Below, one piece after another: positions 31,358 to 42,269 of a stretch of 42,269 bases of DNA. Below the pieces are notes generated by a model that ran no database searches, was not told where the DNA came from, and worked only from the letters and a program-made list of their open reading frames with translations. Source of the DNA: Fragilariopsis cylindrus CCMP1102 (Eukaryota > Bacillariophyta > Bacillariophyceae > Bacillariales > Bacillariaceae); contig FMBT01000167.1 in the NCBI GenBank assembly GCA_900095095.1, forward strand, positions 1-42,269, read 5' to 3'. A program made the position numbers and the translations under genes. Position 1 is the first letter of the stretch; the number at the start of each line of letters is the position of its first letter.

Positions 31358-34300
31358 TCACATAAAGTGACGATGAGAGTTGGATTGCTGACTGCGGTTT
31401 TCGTCACCGAAAAAGTACGAGTCAGCATCACTGTCCACTTCCTCGATTATGTCATTAATAGACTTGGCGGTGCTACTCTCTTCGTTGCTGTATCCATTGT
31501 TAACTGAAATGTGTTGGTAGTCTTCCTCTCTGGATGTAGACCGTGGAGAACGAGGAGAACGAGGAGGCGAGGACGACGAAGGTGGTGGCTTTTTGAGATT
31601 TTCTTGGCTTTGTTCGGTATAATGAGAAGGTGGTGGCTCTTTTAAAGATGCTCTGGATAAACGGTAGGCAGTTGGTGGTGGAGCCTTTCGCGATGATCCT
31701 GGAGACGCTGTGAATGATCGTTCTTCAGAAGGTGGATGAGGTACCGAACTTCTCGTAGCTACTGAGTACGCCAGAGAATCAGTATCCGACATACCGTAGT
31801 GTCTAGATTTGGAGGAACTACCAACCGAATCCATCATACTATCGATGCTTTGTTGACCAAGTGAAGAGGTTGATTCTCCCTTTTCGCTCTTCAGTATGTT
31901 TCCACGTGGAGGAGATTTGTTGTGTTGTTTCTTGTCTGTATCGTCATCATAAGCCAACCTTTTTCCTCTTGCAGAAGATCGAAAAGAGTTGCAAGAGTTC
32001 GGCGACAGTGAACCTATAGACCCTTGTCGCGATTGCCTTGGTGAACCCCCCATTGATTCTGACTTGATTCTTTCGTCGGAACCTAGGTTAGACACAAACG
32101 TGCCTTTCATGATACGACCATTCGAAGTCGAATCATCGTTGTCGACTACAGTAGCTTCAGGAAGCGACCAATGACTATCATCAGGGTCATCCACAAAGAG
32201 AGTTCGTGCACTAGAGGCAATGCCGTTGCTGGCTTTTAACATCCAACGAAAAGAATCAGTAAAGAGGACGGGTACTGGATGGATATTCATAGCAGCGCCA
32301 GTATCGACTGTTTCCTCGTCATCGTCAGAATGCGATGTGCCGTCCGAAAAGCTACTATTCAAGTCATCCTTCCCTTCTGCCTCGTCACGGAGATATTGAA
32401 CAACTGCCTTGCAAACAAAACTGTTAAGGAATGCTAGCAAAATAGCACTAGCTGCCAGGATGAATACACTCTTTTCAATGCGAGAGGTGACACTGAAGCA
32501 CTGTGCATCTTCCTCCTTCAAAACACCGTAGTAGACCATTTGCGCAAACATATCTTCAAGATTGCTGCAATAGGCGTTGATCATAAAGTCAGATATTGGC
32601 CCTAGTTGCCTGTAAGGAAAGACGAGAAGAAGAAGAAAGTGAGTACTTAAATCGAAAGCGTATTCGGCCGGCCGTATCAAAAAAATAGGATCAAAGATCA
32701 CATACCAGCTGGAAACAAATAAAGCAATCAAGTAAACTTCTAGGTATTGCCAGGCCTGTAAAATTTCTAGCCGAACCGCGATCTTCCTTTTTTGGGTAGT
32801 AGTTGTCTTTTTGTAGTATTGACGTAGAAGTGTAACTGATTGGATGATCGGAACGAGCAGGATAGTGGATACGAATATAATTGACAGTATGATAAGTCCA
32901 AGGTAGTCTTTCAGTGTACCCAAGTAGCTTGCTTGATCAAAGAGCAGTATAATAACTGAATAGACACTGTGACTAATAGTTGCTTCTTCGAAGTCTTGGC
33001 CGAATTCAACTGCAACTCCAACAAGGCCAAAAAACTCTAGGGAAAATGAGGGTAGAGCACATCCAACAACAACACATACCAATAACGACAAGGCACAGAA
33101 GGGTAGTAAATATTTTACATAGCTTCGGACAACAAGCTTTTCTGTTTCACCGCGATGAGGTCGACTAAACTGGTATGTACTGAGTGATGTTTCCTCTTCT
33201 CTAGCAGCTTTGGCCTCTGCAAAAGATGCACCGCCGATTGACATACTGGGGCTTTGTTCAACAGGAACGTCTTCAAGTGATGCACTGGGTTGGGATTGCT
33301 CTTGTCTAATATGGTTCAGGTGTGACTGCATTTTATTATCCAGCGCTTCTGGATCTCGGTACTGAGGTCGAGCTCGCGCCTCGGCTGGAGCAGTAACATC
33401 ATGAGGGAGAGAATTATGCTTGAATCTATCGACTCCTTTGGTAACAATTCGACGGTGATAATAAATTATTACATGAGAAGTGATTTGTGATGTCAACTGA
33501 GCAATCATGTTAGCGTACAAACCCCAGAGAGGAACAACCATCATGTCAATGGCATAGAAGTCATCTGGAAGATATGAAGTGTCAGGGCTCTGGATGGAGA
33601 TTCGGAAGGCAGCAATACTGATTACCAAAACAAAAATATCCAACCTGAAGTTTTATTATTGGCAGAGAGAGACGAGAAGGTAAGTTAGTGGAACTAGTAT
33701 CTTATAATTCACGACTTCGTGTAGGTTTGTATCTCATCTATATCGTTGGTTGTTATCGTGAGCTTTTTCATTTTCTTTTTCACGGCAAAACTACTTACAT
33801 ACTCCACTTTGCTAGCCGGTCTAGCCAGAGCAAAATCGACCCTCGACGAGAGATTGATACATTTGACGGAGATGAAAACCAAAGCCAAAGGGTCATAAGG
33901 AGTTTGGTATATGGCCAAATCCCAGAAAAAATCAGAATGAGGACAGCAAGCTCCCGACCTCCAGCTTTCCAAATATCAACCGTCGATCGTGCCATTGAAA
34001 ACTCAAAGAATTTTTCGATCTTGAATTTTTCTCCAGCCACTTCAGCTTCAATATTGACCGTAGCCCCTAGACTCAGATGACCAGAGAGGAAAAATAGAAC
34101 GTTTGATACAATGATAATCGGGATAAGAAATCGTACAATGCATGGAATATCCGGACTGCGGAACATCGAACTTGTAGTGATATTAAGCTTGTCTTCTTTA
34201 TCCACTTCGGAACGTTGTTGGTAGGCTAATTTCTTTATCTGATGAGGAGGAAGCTTGATCAGCCATTTCCTATGTCGTCGTCGCACGATGCACTTCACAG

Positions 34301-37300
34301 CAACGACAATCAATGACACGATGATAACCAGTGCTAGGGATAATGCACCCAAGAGAGCGAGATAAGCCGTGGAATAGCTAGTATCAGGAGTCTCAAAAGC
34401 TTCGTAAACTAAAGGTGTTGCATCAGGATCATAGTTTCGACTATGTGGGCATTTGCGGGCTGCCTCGTTCAGTACACGGTCAATCTGAACTTGAAGGAAG
34501 TTTCCTCCCATCAATTGTGCTACATAGTCTAGAAGATCATTTGCCAAATCGGTTGTTTCGTTTCGTGCAGCTGGAGATGAAATCAAATCCGTCAATTCAT
34601 TCATTCTTGGGCTAGAGCAATTAGTGCAACTTGCTGTCACAATGAGGCTGCCAATGTGAGCTTCTAGTTCAGATAGTGCAGCAGTTAATTCGGAATCATC
34701 GACTCTAACTCCGCGAGAATCTAATGCTGGCTCAGGAATTGTGGCAGCCCAACAATTCAGATCAAACAAATCTCGGAGAGGGAAACCAAGTAAACTGGAC
34801 TCTGCGATCTTTATCATGGTTGAAAGAATTATGTTAGCATCAGCCAACTCGAGACTAAAAAGAACCTCATTATCAATATCAATATTATCTACAAGAAAGA
34901 AGGTAGTAGGATGTAAGGAAGCAAAGAAAGAAAATATGAGTGACCAAATTAAATTGTCTTAAATGACAGCACAGATTTGCTTAGCAAAAAACGTACCATC
35001 ACCCTCAAGCGATAGTTGTAACTTAGACGATAACCGCAAGGGGTTTGTTCCCACCCCTAAAGTCATGGTATTGTTCAGCATGTATGCTTCTCCCAAGATG
35101 CCACCGAACAGTTCAAGGGGTGCTCCAACTGTATCAAGATTCTCAATCTTTGCATCGAAAGCACGGAATTGAACATTTGTGTCCAGCCCACCAACTTGGA
35201 TTCTCTTTCCTCCCTTCAACAAATCACCGGGGTAGTGTATCGTGCCAGGCTCGTCATAATTCGATGAAGTGAGGGGCGCTACTACGACGTCATTGAATCC
35301 CGATAGTCCTGTTGATTCGTCAATCTTGAAAATATTGCGAACAAACCCCATAGCTGTCCTGAACATATTACCATACTGAGAAAGACCCGTACCACCTAGT
35401 TGACTGGCAACAGTGGCAGTCCACAAAAGATCACGAATGTCGACAAATCCAGAACCAATGATTTCATCTGACGATGAATACTTGCAGAATTCAGCTGGAA
35501 ATTCCTTGGTGTTATATTTTATCCAGTTATTCAATAGACCACGAACTGTTGAGTCAAAGACCTTAGGAATTGAAGAGATGATCTTATCTCCATATTCTTC
35601 TAAAATTAGCCGACTGCTCTCACTTGCTGCAGAACTAATATCGTTCGAGGTGAATCCCTTGATAGAAAACTCAGTCACTGAACCGATTGATACCTCGAAC
35701 TCTGCAATACTTGCGTCATGAGCTGCAGACATCAGACAAGGTATGATATTCTTTATCTCCATCATCCCCTTCATCTGAATGGAATCTAAAAGATCAAGAT
35801 CCATTGCCAAAAACATTGCAAGAGACATATCGACATCAGATAGTGAAGCAGATATTATAATATCTTGCTTCGTGGTCAATGAGTCACCGTTGGGATCTTC
35901 CAAAGAAACCACTAGCTGTAGACGGACATTTTCCCAACTGATTTCATTCTGAATTGTTTGGGCCCCGATTGCATCCAAAATATTCAATTTAGAGATGGTA
36001 TCTAACCCAAAAATTCGTACTTCCTTCAAGGAAATATTTTCTATTCCGGCTTTCGCAAGATTGATGTTGTCAAATGTTAGAGAAAAAGATCCATTTTCAT
36101 CCAGTAAGGATGATCGAATAAGATCGTTGACTCTCAAGTCGCTTTCATTGTTTGTTCCTTTGGGGTCACTGATTCTCTCGTTCATAAATGCAACTAAATT
36201 ATCGACACCAGAGCTCGCCCATTCCCCAACGGATGTCTCTAGAGAAGTAAAGTCCACCAAACGCACACCATCCGCAGGATTGAAATCATACTGTCCTGAC
36301 AAGGGAAAGGTACTTTCTAAATCGTAGGACTCGTGTGCTTGTGCCATAACCACAGCTGCAATTTCTGCCACCACTGTGGACGCAAATGTGATGGTCTCGA
36401 GAGATTCTAAATCGAGAGAAGGGAAGCTTGGCGTGGGCGAATTTTTCGAGAAGGACGCCGATGGACCGATAAACTTTGGACTATGGGGGCATTGTAACGC
36501 AGAATCAGTCAAAATCACGTTGATGAAGTTCTGGATGTAGTCACTACGCATAATGCCCATAATTAATCCGACAAGCCGCATCTCTAGAACATCCGAGATA
36601 CCAAAATCTTCGAGTGACTGAAGAACTTCAGGAAGAATCGATAGGCTCGAACTGGTACAGGCGGCGCATGTGATGTTAAAATTCATGAATGTTGTAGACA
36701 GAAGAGCACTTACGATGGAAAACCCGGTTTCTTCGTCAGTAGCATATATAGAGTCAGGGGGTGCAAGGGTGTACAGCCAACACTGAAGATTTGTAATGTC
36801 TCGTAGAGGAAAGTTGAACAGCGTAGCAGCATCGACATTAGCCATCAAAGACGCCCAAATCTCGGCGCCGACAAGTTCCACAGATATGTCCATTTCATTT
36901 GTCATGGCAAACGTAGGATCCCCTTCTGTGGCAAGCAGCCCCTTCAAACCAATCCGAAGTTTCTTTGAGTTAGTTCCAAGCGTAGCATAATTATCAAGGA
37001 TCTGTCCATTGGTGGCGTTCGGTTCCAGTAATTCGATTATCCCAATAGAATCGAGATTTTCAATCTTCGGATCGAAGACACGGAGCTCGAATGAATCCAA
37101 ACCAAACTGCCGGAACACATCCTTGGACACGAGGAAGCCTACGAAGTCCATTGGAAAAAGCATGGTACCTTCGGCACCAGATTGAGCCGCCGTCAATGGA
37201 GCTACTAGAGCTTCATTAATGCGGGATCTTCCGGTCTCGGTATCGATAGCAAGCAACTCTTCATCTAGCATATTCTTCAACATAGGAAGTAAGTCACCAT

Positions 37301-39468
37301 AGCTACCATCATTGGAATCAAAGAACTCGCGGAAGTCAACAAATCCTTCTTCGAACGGCTCCACCTCGGGACACTTTGTATTGCTCTTGTCATCTTTGTG
37401 GGCATCGATGAAAGAAGCGTTGATCAAGTCACGAATACTCGTCTGGAAAACATTCGGAATAGCAGTACGAAGAGCACCTTTGTATATAGTAAATGCTGCT
37501 TCAATCGAGTCGGTAATGATGCGGTCGAGCCCTGAATCAAGTAGACCATTAACGACTGGCCCATCATTAATGAAAGTTGGATCTACATCTAATCCAGAAA
37601 GCTTGACTTCTTCAATAATTGAGAGCAAGCACGGAAGAAGGTGTTCCATATAGAACAATGGGCCAAGCACCATGTCTCCCATGGCATCCTCGTCTAGTAC
37701 CAATAGAAGAGAAGCCTCTACGTCGATATTATCAACAGTAAAATCGATACTGAAACGTTCTTTGATACCAGGAGACGTAGGATCTACCAAAATAGCATCG
37801 TCCAACGTTGAAGGTTTGATGTCTAACTCAACATCAAATTCTATCCTTAGTGTGTCCCAGGTCAATTCGTTCTGAATGGTATGTCGTCCAATGCTACGGA
37901 AGGAATTTAGTCGTGTTATAGAGTCTGATGCCATTATTCAAAGATTGAATGGTTGGGTATGAGAAGGGGAGAGGGAAGAAAGAAAGAGTGTGAATGAAGT
38001 GAAAATGAAAACAATGTTGATTTGAGAACAGGAACGTACGAACGAAATTGGTAGGCAAACACACGTTGACTTGACTTTGTGGAATTGAATCCGAATACAA
38101 AAGTATGGGACAGCAGAAATGGAATAGAATCATATCGTTTCCCCCCTCCAACAAGGCATACAGGTAGAGCTCGCAGGCATGCAAAACTTTATAACAAACA
38201 AAGACTAACACTTTTAATGTTACTCACCAAGTCCATATAAACGAACTTCTTTCAATGTAACAGTGAATTGAGTAACTCGGTCGTGTCCCTCGAAGATAAT
38301 AGGTACTTGTAGGGTAGAAGGATCGACCCGAAAAGATCCATCTTTTTCCAAAAGGAAGGACCGAATAAAAACATTGATGGCTAAATCATTTTCTTCTGCC
38401 GAGGCGACCGAACTATTGTTGGAGGAATCGGTGGCGGCAGTTCCAAGAACAGAATCAAAGTATTTTAAAATCTTGTTGAATGTCTTTCCAATGTGACCTT
38501 CCGTATCTTGAAAATTTAGATGCTTGAAATCGTTGGAAAGGATTAAATTTGTTTCATCCCAGAGCGGATCAGTCCATGCTTCACCAAGAGTAACCATATA
38601 AGGTTCCAGTTGATCTTTTGCCATATCGACAGTATTTCCCACTATATTAGTCCCTACAACTGACAGTTCATCACAAAAAACGTCCCCAATGGCTATCTGC
38701 ACGCTGTTGTGAATCAATCCCTGGAATACCTCCAGTACCTCCGAGGCGAAGTCTTCCTCAAAGTCCATTCGTTTGATGTTCACGTCGGAAAAACAACTAT
38801 CAACGACAGAATCCGTGGGAGGGTAACGTGAATCGGGTGTCTTGAACAGAATTGTTGATGTTGCCTCACTGTTATCGGTTTGGATGAGCACCCAACCTGT
38901 TCCCGACAGGATACCGTAATCGTAATCATAGTCTGATTTAGTGTTTGTTTGTGTATTAGGAGAGAGAGATATAGATTGAAGTTAGTTTAGTTGAATTCTT
39001 CTGTGATCTATGATACATAAACACACACACACACACACACACACACATACGACAATACATACCAATTTCACATGTCAAATCAATCGATTTGACATCCACA
39101 GTTACTAGAAATTCATCATCGAACTTTTGTTCATGCTCGACCATGATATCTCCCACGTTCATATCGTAGCATTTGATATTCCGAAGGTTCAGGTTTAGAT
39201 CGACGAAGGCAACTCTTTCCGAGACCTTGAATTCTTCTGGAATAAGGATGTAGGCGTCATCAAAAATCTTGTTGAGCTCGACAAAGTCTCCGTATGCCAC
39301 TCTACGGGTAGTTGTAGTTGTAGCAGCAGTCATCGAGGACCCAAAAGCTTGAGAGTTTGTTGGAACAGGAAGCATAGTTAACGTCGCAACAAATGTAAGA
39401 ATAGCTGCAACAATACCAGCCGACATAGTGCTCTTATTGCACGATGATTTGTTCGTGATCAACACCAT
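31358..39468 (-). CDS. Giant LetA/PqiA-like membrane protein with duplicated ectodomain, five exons
   Basis: Exons are 39468-39063, 38932-38228, 37924-34997, 34888-33799 and 33644-31358. The four GT-AG introns (130, 303, 108 and 154 nt) join in one clean frame of 2,471 residues. Residues 16-40 form a signal peptide. The ectodomain (to ~1520) holds two copies of a ~640-residue module, seen in LKEVRLYGLDSITRLN (~365) versus LKEVRIFGLDTISKLN (~1003). NFPLRDITNLQCW and GFPLRDLFDLNCW are another shared pair, each followed by CxxC and CPHS. A helix at ~1522-1547 precedes a PqiA/LetA-like half (~1597-1770) with the family-type RRGSILLWLDRLAKWSMLDIFVLV. A second half (~1887-2121) has EILQAWQYLEVYLIALF. 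The last ~350 residues are Ser/Pro-rich and disordered (KAPPPTAYRLSR, KKPPPSSSSPPRSPRSPRS). LetA/PqiA proteins act in bacterial intermembrane lipid transport; a lipid role here is inferred. The ectodomain fold is not recognised, with faint resemblance to TULIP lipid-binding proteins. Confidence 0.88.
39019..39048. repeat. AC microsatellite in the first intron of the giant gene
   Basis: A perfect (AC)n run inside the 130-nt intron, about 15 nt from the donor. It occupies roughly a quarter of the intron. Confidence 0.9.
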
Positions 39469-40353
39469 CGTGGCCGTCGTCGGTGTTCAGTGATGTACTT
39501 ATTAATGATATCGTATTGATATTTGTACTTGGGAATTTATGTATCTGATTATGGATCGATCAATCAACTCGACGATAGAAGATATTCCAAAGATTTTTTT
39601 TGGCGTAAGCTCGTATAGTAACCATGACTCGTCGTGTCACAGACTACTGGCGAAATTCCCACTATTGTCCTTCATTGCATCATACTATACCGCTTTCGGA
39701 ATGGTTGATAAGTACAGTATGAAGTGCTACAACTCGTGCTTGAGAAGTGTCAATTAATGCTGTTGACATAATTGATTTTTCTGTTACGACTAATAAGTTC
39801 AACTTCCGAATACTGTCCACTTGCAATGCACGACATTGTTTGGTTCCGCTAAAAAAAATCGTGAATATTTGGAATTGGGCTTAAGTGAGCACATCAAAAG
39901 TGTACAATACTGAGTACTAGTAGTCCTAGGACGAAATAAGAACATAATATGTCCTAAAATCAGATCAAACATACACGGTATCTTTGATTATCCACGTTTG
40001 AACGTTAAATCGACGCTAAAAAATAATTATTGCTCTAAAAATAAAAACTCGTAAGTAATCTTGTAATCTATCTATTTATGTTGTATCGTTTTTTTTACCA
40101 GATAATATAGAAAATATCAGGTAAAGAGGTCTTCATATACTAGTAGGACCTATATAATATATGTTGCTCCCTGCACATAGTACCCAAGCTCAAGACTAGC
40201 TAGCCAATCAACTCTACATGTAGCATTCTAGATAAGAGGCAAAAAAGTACTACAAAAATAAATGTGATTTACTGTGTGTAATGGGAAAGCATCATTCGAT
40301 ATAATATACATGTTAGTTTAATTCGATGGTATACTCGAAGTCGTAGAGAAACA
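39469..40353. other. Intergenic, promoter side of the giant gene
   Basis: 885 bp between the start of the giant gene and the stop of the coiled-coil gene on the same strand. The open frame at 39539-39757 (72 residues) is not convincing. No repeats or RNA were recognised. Confidence 0.5.
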
Positions 40354-42269
40354 TTAATTGTCCCGGGGTTGTTCAAGCGTGGAATTCTGCAATAATAGTG
40401 CCTCATTCTCTCCCTCTAATCGTGCAATCTTCTTCTTCGTATTATATAATTCTTCTTTGTGAGCTGTTTGCATCTTAACAAGCTCGCTACTCAGGTCGGC
40501 AATCTTTGCTTCAAAAACATGATTTTGTTCTTCAAGAACGCGGATCCGAATTTCTTCCGCAGACAATTCTTGGTTTTGACCACTATTTTTGAAAATACCC
40601 CAAGAACTAGATCGACTAGTCGTTCCTGAACTTCTTTTTACCATCGCAGCTTGGAGAAACATACCTTGGGGTGCCTCGTCAGCAAGATCTTCTGATGCCA
40701 CAGAATCCTCCACGTCACTTGCTGCGGTAGCTCGATCGTCGTTGTATGCTCCTAATTTCCGCTCTGCCGATTCAGCCTTCTGCTTCCAATCATAAGTTTT
40801 TTCGGTCCACTCAAGAACTTTAGCACGGAGATTATCCGACTTTTCAGTCAACTCTTTCATACTCTGATTCATGAATACCGAGTTTTCCTTCAATAAATTA
40901 TGCTTTTCTATTAAATCTTCACGGTCTTCATGAAGCCTTTCTACTATTTTCCTGGCAGCGATTAGATCCTCCCGAACAGTAGTTGCATCTTCCCGGGCCT
41001 CATTAAGTTTCTGCTTTGCTGATTGAAGATCTTGAGCATCATCCGAAATAGAGTAACTCGAAAGCTCTGTTCTAAGGGATGAAATGGTTTCATCCTTCGT
41101 TACCAATTTTGATGTGTACTCCAATCGTTCTCCCTTGAGTCTCCCTTGTAGAGCTTTCTTTTCTTGGTCCAGTTCCTCAATTTGAAGCTGAGGCACAGTC
41201 ATCGAGTCTTTCAATTCTATCTCTAGTTTCTCAATTCGCAGAATTTGAGAATCAACTGTCTGTTCCTTTTCCGATAGCAGTTTCTTGGTACTATGTAATT
41301 CAACGAAAGAAGCTCCTCCGCCACCACTCTCTCCGTTTTCTAGTTTCTTCTCGAAATTTTGTATATCATCTAAGAGTTTTTCAATTTCTTCTTCTGATTC
41401 GCGTACATCATTCTCCAATTCTTCTTCCCTTCCTAATTGCCTGTCAATAGCTTGTTCCAAATTATCGATTCGACTCTTCTCATCCTCGATGACCCGGTCA
41501 CGCTCCTTCAACTCTTTCATCGCCTCGCTACGCTCTTCCAGCGATTCCATGAGTTCGACTTTAACACGTTCAAGCTCTCTGGACACCTGAAGGAACTCAT
41601 CCTTTTCTTGAATATGTTCTTCCGACATAGTCACTTGTTTCTGCAATGCTGTCGATAGTTGCTGTTGAAGTTTCAATATTTCTTCATTCTGTTGGTTATT
41701 TTCCGTCTGGGTAACCTGAAAGTCGACTGCTGTTCGCAAAAGATCATCTTCGATGACGCGACTATTTCTGTTTTCTGCTGCGACAGGACTTTTTGTCTCG
41801 ACATCATCTGCGAATGGATTGTGTGGATTGTCGTTGGCAATTGGATTGAGCTTCTCCTGATTTCTTTGGACCTTATCGTCATCCGTACCCTTGCTCTTTC
41901 CCATTCCAGTCCAAGCATTCTCGAACATGCTGCTAACTTTCGTATAGCTGCTGTTATTCTTACTATTAGAAACTTCACTGCCAAATGTCGACGCGGAGGC
42001 ATCTAGTTCAGGTTTCTCGTCGATGTAACCCTCTTTGGATCTTCTAAATTCTTCCGCGAGTCCTTCTAAGCCGTCACCAAAGTCATCTACCGGTAGCACC
42101 GGAAATTCCATCTTAGACTTACTTTTCTCTCTCTTTAATTTTTTGGTTTTATCTTTTACCTTTTTCTTCTTTGCTTTCGGAGACCCTGGCAAACTCATGC
42201 TTCCATAACTACTTGTACTGTCATTGTTCGTTTCTACCCTCGACGGAATAGAAATGTCTGCTGATGAGT
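40354..42269 (-). CDS. Long coiled-coil protein, partial at the window edge
   Basis: No specific family recognised. The N-terminal part is basic (SLPGSPKAKKKKVKDKTKK) and then acidic, with PVLPVDDFGDGLEGLAEEFRRS. Residues ~150-470 (counted from the Met at 42198) are near-continuous heptad repeats of Leu/Ile with Glu/Lys/Arg, for example LERVKVELMESLEERSEAMK. A Ser-rich segment (RSSGTTSRSSSWGIFKNSG) follows, then a final coiled coil ending SALEQPRDN-like at the stop at 40354. The Met at 42198 is not clearly the start. The frame stays open upstream to the window end (reading SADISIPSRVETNNDSTSSY), so the gene probably begins beyond 42269. The architecture suggests a cytoskeletal, Golgi or centrosomal scaffold, but that is only a structural guess. 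No introns or frame breaks are seen. Confidence 0.8.
   Translation of the reverse strand, partial: SSADISIPSRVETNNDSTSSYGSMSLPGSPKAKKKKVKDKTKKLKREKSKSKMEFPVLPVDDFGDGLEGLAEEFRRSKEGYIDEKPELDASASTFGSEVSNSKNNSSYTKVSSMFENAWTGMGKSKGTDDDKVQRNQEKLNPIANDNPHNPFADDVETKSPVAAENRNSRVIEDDLLRTAVDFQVTQTENNQQNEEILKLQQQLSTALQKQVTMSEEHIQEKDEFLQVSRELERVKVELMESLEERSEAMKELKERDRVIEDEKSRIDNLEQAIDRQLGREEELENDVRESEEEIEKLLDDIQNFEKKLENGESGGGGASFVELHSTKKLLSEKEQTVDSQILRIEKLEIELKDSMTVPQLQIEELDQEKKALQGRLKGERLEYTSKLVTKDETISSLRTELSSYSISDDAQDLQSAKQKLNEAREDATTVREDLIAARKIVERLHEDREDLIEKHNLLKENSVFMNQSMKELTEKSDNLRAKVLEWTEKTYDWKQKAESAERKLGAYNDDRATAASDVEDSVASEDLADEAPQGMFLQAAMVKRSSGTTSRSSSWGIFKNSGQNQELSAEEIRIRVLEEQNHVFEAKIADLSSELVKMQTAHKEELYNTKKKIARLEGENEALLLQNSTLEQPRDN

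Overview
The window is nuclear DNA of a eukaryote, most likely a diatom or a close stramenopile relative. It is AT-leaning and gene-dense, with about a dozen protein genes on both strands. Its introns are short GT-AG ones of roughly 100-400 nt, and microsatellites are frequent. The gene content fits: nuclear complex I PSST with a mitochondrial presequence, an organellar-type Mini-RNase III with a hydrophobic leader, an A/B-type cyclin with long charged inserts, and a very large membrane protein with a bacterial LetA/PqiA-like core. The organism call is an inference; no rRNA, tRNA or organelle marker was found to fix it.

Layout. 1-1572: no gene, but a clean 215-bp Tc1/mariner-type MITE. 1573-3829 (+): cyclin. 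4323-5401 (-): NDUFS7/PSST. 5752-6989 (+): aldo/keto reductase. 7583-8647 (-): mitochondrial carrier. 9493-11601 (+): Ste24-like CAAX protease, four exons. 12042-13386 (+): OLA1/YchF ATPase, two exons. 13931-14772 (+): Mini-RNase III, two exons. 15902-17220 (+): membrane-anchored histidine phosphatase. 17563-19013 (-): SLC35/TPT-type transporter. 19014-20801: no gene; long inverted repeat and a G-quadruplex tract. 20802-24090 (+): broken, repeat-rich Lys/Glu protein. 24556-25841 (-): PX-like protein. 25842-27909: no gene seen. 27910-29339 (-): p24/TMED cargo receptor. 29837-30971 (+): BTB/POZ protein. 31358-39468 (-): 2,471-residue LetA/PqiA-like membrane protein in five exons. 40354-42269 (-): long coiled-coil protein running off the window end.

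Two things stand out. First, the five exons of the giant gene splice into one uninterrupted frame. It joins a duplicated secreted module with a conserved cysteine pattern to a two-part LetA/PqiA-like transmembrane core. This architecture suggests lipid handling at a membrane and is the best candidate here for an undescribed system. Second, reading-frame breaks are unevenly spread. Between about 1.5 and 30 kb many conserved genes carry breaks, mostly equivalent to one missing base and often in short homopolymers. The roughly 9 kb of coding sequence from 31.3 to 42.2 kb has none. Regional base-calling or polishing quality is the simplest explanation, but real lesions are not excluded. The genes are mostly unrelated housekeeping functions with no operon logic. 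Several pairs are divergent and share a promoter interval (NDUFS7/AKR, carrier/Ste24, TMED/BTB); others converge.
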